Part shown: piece after piece, positions 63,201-64,000 of the stretch | How positions within the stretch are numbered: the first letter of the stretch is position 1 | Layout of the letters: each line of letters starts with the position of its first letter | NCBI GenBank assembly: GCA_023212725.1 | Contig: JALBYF010000056.1 | Location: 1 to 64,000, forward strand | DNA: 64,000 bases | Reading direction: 5' to 3' | Source: Tranzscheliella williamsii | Taxonomy: Eukaryota; Basidiomycota; Ustilaginomycetes; Ustilaginales; Ustilaginaceae | Notes under the pieces: model-generated | Database searches by the model: none | Told to the model about the DNA's origin: nothing | What the model saw: only the letters and a program-made list of their open reading frames with translations | Program-made: the position numbers and the translations under genes

Positions 63201-63512
63201 GACGACGACGAGGACTGCACGTTCGTCATCCGCTACCGGCCCGAGCGCGTGAACACCGCGGCGGACCCCGTGGTCACCGCCCCTGGCGGCCCTGAGCGCG
63301 CTCCACTCGGCATCGCCACGCCCTCGACCGCCACTACCGTCCCTACGCTGGAAGACAAGGCGCACAAGACGATCGCCATGCGCGCGCGCTCCAAATTGGA
63401 AAGAGACCTCTGGGTTCGCTGCATCGCGTACGAGATTGAGAGGATCGTGCGCAACGACGTGCAGCGCGAGAGCCACCTCAAGAACACGGGCAGGGTCGAC
63501 CTCGACAAATAA
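57273..63512 (+). CDS. Spo71/Mug56-like large PH-domain protein
   Basis: 2079 residues from ATG 57273, intronless, the largest gene in the window. The first ~1220 residues are Ser/Pro/Thr-rich and mostly disordered. From about 1230 the sequence reads KQAWTAHEDLPKDFDELQAR then ENWREFVVVFRMGKLELWSD, the Spo71-type N-terminal/PH region. It continues with KIPIPDEMPEQPF and ELAWRRGVELDWVFNE. A second PH-like region lies near 1865-2070 (SGKLFHKKSSYGAFKARDYV, RARSKLERDLWVRCIAYEIER). In yeasts Spo71/Mug56 is meiosis-specific and works with Vps13 to grow the prospore membrane. Presence of the same architecture here is clear; a role in smut meiosis or teliospore formation is inference. Confidence 0.82.
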   Translation: MPSYADHAGNLPASSDALSSTAIHGAAPPLRLPLNSIATTSASPVQFPPVKPSCLKCRPLYQSSSSSAPPSSLPAKAHASSSCGHLSSRHYIGPLPVPASKARAIANAIAQDAFQNDQPRPEEPQHNPDSSWEHVSWDHGKRAHSLTTPEPPARYGWQGSTAAGGRPVSPTSKSSTGTRTALALRSSGSPTPQVPRRSVQRDPSSLSVASNVSFVSAQSLPRSAFSDSDAVQGRSKGSEASQLSVRDAHPLSPPEVPNHGRLAKQRHRSFASLINSNLNFQPRPGPQSPSGTFEDDTAHLAPAYSDGSANTSSSLDSRPATSMRGPENLRTSRFPKSRGSEHSVSTKTHPTPRAADALKILPLLDLPLEESDETNPSLGQDKTLIAPVVQSKDQIAVTNGQAPLTEDTTLVATSRPATLRRARSADVVTSPPLQVREISIEKPTNVSSKDEDTRRTLNSSNETTIVKDDTLPDQGPTRSLQLRTMASFTDASSPDSSYGKTSGSNLQQASLLHPAWAPTVPPRLADIYQTRDIGESGRRPAVNPPGHLGRGNLQEDQPTEDSGRQATPRSYHRHVGKGLPKGPSLSFGPEDTALHAQRQSSAHVGIYLPRSVDHTREFSRQSRMSRASTAATFDTIGTVATEGSFGATEGTAQRFTRKILTGGRNRRTQKRANLPPERGFTSRFTPMRIVTNRNSTPSTGRSRSSHSPWKARSFRASSASQASMEKDLSFKRSDTHIDTVRNSSDKYMGTRGVMPGSVGTSTGGTKWVGQSFVIGQRFLDILDTRRSELSTSRPCECIAKAAQPAGNEGRYSHDQADQEEVRGQTANVEEMEKSPDGVISLFADEAQALTDERGKQISLSEAEDLSSPNPYKTGFMSLKSSKIRTSSIPESETKPLINSSGPQAGNSSLTIEARHTWSDVLSKTSGLSGDPVAVFANRDPSQTNKSSYDPDREATTGAIDTDSNVPAAMDAKIKIVSRTSSLAKADTLSNKSYATPGLVSSSQPRANGYPPMASSPDKASVASMTREFALSHPAPPLAVEENDPHLVHQLLRRKSDLGIRADMVSDTASDHALVAQRVSTRANGQPTTPLSNKTKIPDEVALEEQDPLPLDKTPEAELSMPSKAIDRKPSGALKLNILGVSPERKKTVKFETEHSHHALPGRLAASLFPGKAEDGAKLITNYARPAAGDAKPRPPEEVLARPQPNVIQYHTAEDLGSPSYQPDSNSTIPTRMTVLKKDRMLVKQAWTAHEDLPKDFDELQARKYTIRDENWREFVVVFRMGKLELWSDPTLASKIVGHGDRLKLRHTIPLSRGSTYLSLYSPVDRIFCLTYQPWRSTVAHNRRGIHLRRQGTEIVLFDCRARSAAADWMWELWRELGGLIPETIEVHVPSFGLKVKIPIPDEMPEQPFESTFANHSFSTAKTDVQSHNIGEGFKAITRATIIGMTWKLFTGIPEWRHLMSQCEELGIHLELAWRRGVELDWVFNERTVENEPRYWAVLCGALLRDYQHPSVLELRTAAHYPKSVLVAPGQYLAEPPAIEGFIWRLKPVSGALTRLYITTYDGRLYICRSSRAFPPDGHLAVQIREAVAKRNARAKTSKTQLRQRTEKPSNHHKGGFARALAKFVGREKMVRRDEDMATLRRNVLEAISYPAETEEEFKVQLEAYQAFERRRQFEQIRGSDGFIDLKMIYMIKTIGSGPVRCPGIDDVRNFSKQNARVHTMQQNAVTAQQEDEESDHEDDSDIAHDLGGTEGLDRADDPNNLRRSRQIEITLSNGKAVRLEAFSAPVAREWVDKISSLVRYWRRRERADATELMYASGVDIAELHKRLAGRNAKNTGIDGVDEEKLSPMLGNIWNWCAIEGCRNIIRSGKLFHKKSSYGAFKARDYVLIAGRLLCFKLVRSVRTSRARQNNGIFHRRQDTVIHLRDAYVYSGKLSEDMLQNGRSDPAQAVSGIAGGGSNSGKRHRVPRVYGDGLFSVDDDEDCTFVIRYRPERVNTAADPVVTAPGGPERAPLGIATPSTATTVPTLEDKAHKTIAMRARSKLERDLWVRCIAYEIERIVRNDVQRESHLKNTGRVDLDK

Positions 63513-63775
63513 GGACCTGGCATGCCCTGCATACGCTGCTCTTCCCGATCCATAGAATACTGACATACATACAAATACCCTTGCCCCATCAAGCATGTAC
63601 ATACCATCTGAATCGTATCATTCGTTCCGGCCGTAAGAAGCTCGGGTCGGCTAGGTTACGAAATGGAGATCGCATGGTTGGGGATGAGTGCCGCCAGCGC
63701 GGTTCAGAGATGCGCATGTGTAGGGACAGGCAATGCAAGAGGGGCATGTATAGTACAGGACGAGGAGGTGGTTGG

Positions 63776-64000
63776 CTAGGGGGCGGCCTTGGGCTTCTTT
63801 GCGCCGTACTTGGATCTGGAGGTGTGGCGGCCTGCGACGCCGGCGAGGTCCAGGGCGCCGCGGACGAGTTTGTAGCGGATGCCTGGGCAGTCCTGGACCC
63901 TGCCGCCGCGGACGAGGACGACCGAGTGCTCCTGGAGGTTGTGCCCCTCGCCGGGAATGTATGCAGCGACGGAGCGGCCGTTGGAGAGCTTGACGCGCGC
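63776..64000 (-). CDS. MRPS12: Mitochondrial ribosomal protein uS12m (partial, 3' end)
   Basis: Stop at 63776-63778; the gene continues beyond the window. The 74 residues present read [20 protein letters not shown], then [17 protein letters not shown] and [15 protein letters not shown], ending [12 protein letters not shown]. This is the highly conserved uS12 decoding-site protein, in the bacterial-like mitochondrial version. The N-terminal half, including the mitochondrial targeting sequence, lies outside. Codon use is very GC-rich, as in the adjacent 3' end of the Spo71-like gene. Confidence 0.95.
   Translation of the reverse strand, partial: ARVKLSNGRSVAAYIPGEGHNLQEHSVVLVRGGRVQDCPGIRYKLVRGALDLAGVAGRHTSRSKYGAKKPKAAP

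Noticed and set aside
62562..63602. 346-codon minus-strand frame
   Set aside because: Antisense to the Spo71-like C-terminus in very GC-rich sequence; His/Arg/Val-rich composition typical of shadows.

Overview
The window is nuclear DNA of a compact basidiomycete genome, most likely a smut fungus (Ustilaginomycotina, Ustilaginaceae-like). Evidence: 25 protein genes packed on both strands, mostly intronless or with few introns of 60-210 bp carrying GTAAGT/GTGAGT-type donors and CTGAC/CTAAC-type branch sites, and families typical of fungi (Orm, Leu5, Osm1-type fumarate reductase, Mil1/DUF726, Spo71-like, Mcp2-type ABC1). Genus is not established; it is inferred from style, not from a search.

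Layout. 1-116 is an almost pure G homopolymer that looks like a contig end or artefact. 0.6-12 kb: Sec14/HAD phosphatase fusion (-), Apq12-like membrane protein (+), AhpD/CMD-fold protein (-), Leu5-type mitochondrial carrier (-), phosphoacetylglucosamine mutase (-), Orm sphingolipid regulator (+). 12-23.6 kb: TSR1 (+), an intron-containing tRNA-Met (-), an F-box-like protein (+), DNA polymerase delta subunit 2 (-), a gamma-tubulin complex protein (+) and a small unknown protein (-). 24.3-36 kb: mitochondrial enoyl-CoA hydratase (-) and NFU1 (+) as a divergent pair, fumarate reductase with cytochrome b5 (-), MFS transporter (-), ABC1 kinase (+), and a five-exon LigB/DODA-type dioxygenase (-).

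36.0-41.9 kb is a 5.8-kb, visibly AT-richer, gene-poor island. It contains a long imperfect hairpin, clustered GGGAA/TTCCC repeats, short palindromes and two protein-like relics on the minus strand. It is the least explained part of the window. 41.9-64 kb returns to dense genes: transketolase (-), Mil1-like DUF726 protein (-), SRP14 (-), VMS1/ANKZF1 (+), TTC1-like TPR protein (-), inositol polyphosphate kinase (+), a 2079-residue Spo71-like PH protein (+), and the 3' end of mitochondrial ribosomal protein uS12m (-).

The genes do not form one pathway. A loose theme is mitochondrial function: Leu5, enoyl-CoA hydratase, NFU1, ABC1 kinase, uS12m and perhaps the CMD protein. Others serve translation and its quality control (TSR1, tRNA-Met, SRP14, VMS1). 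No prokaryotic features, CRISPR arrays or intact transposons were seen. Exon boundaries were derived by hand from splice motifs, reading frame and family similarity; all family calls are from recognition of sequence, not from a database search.
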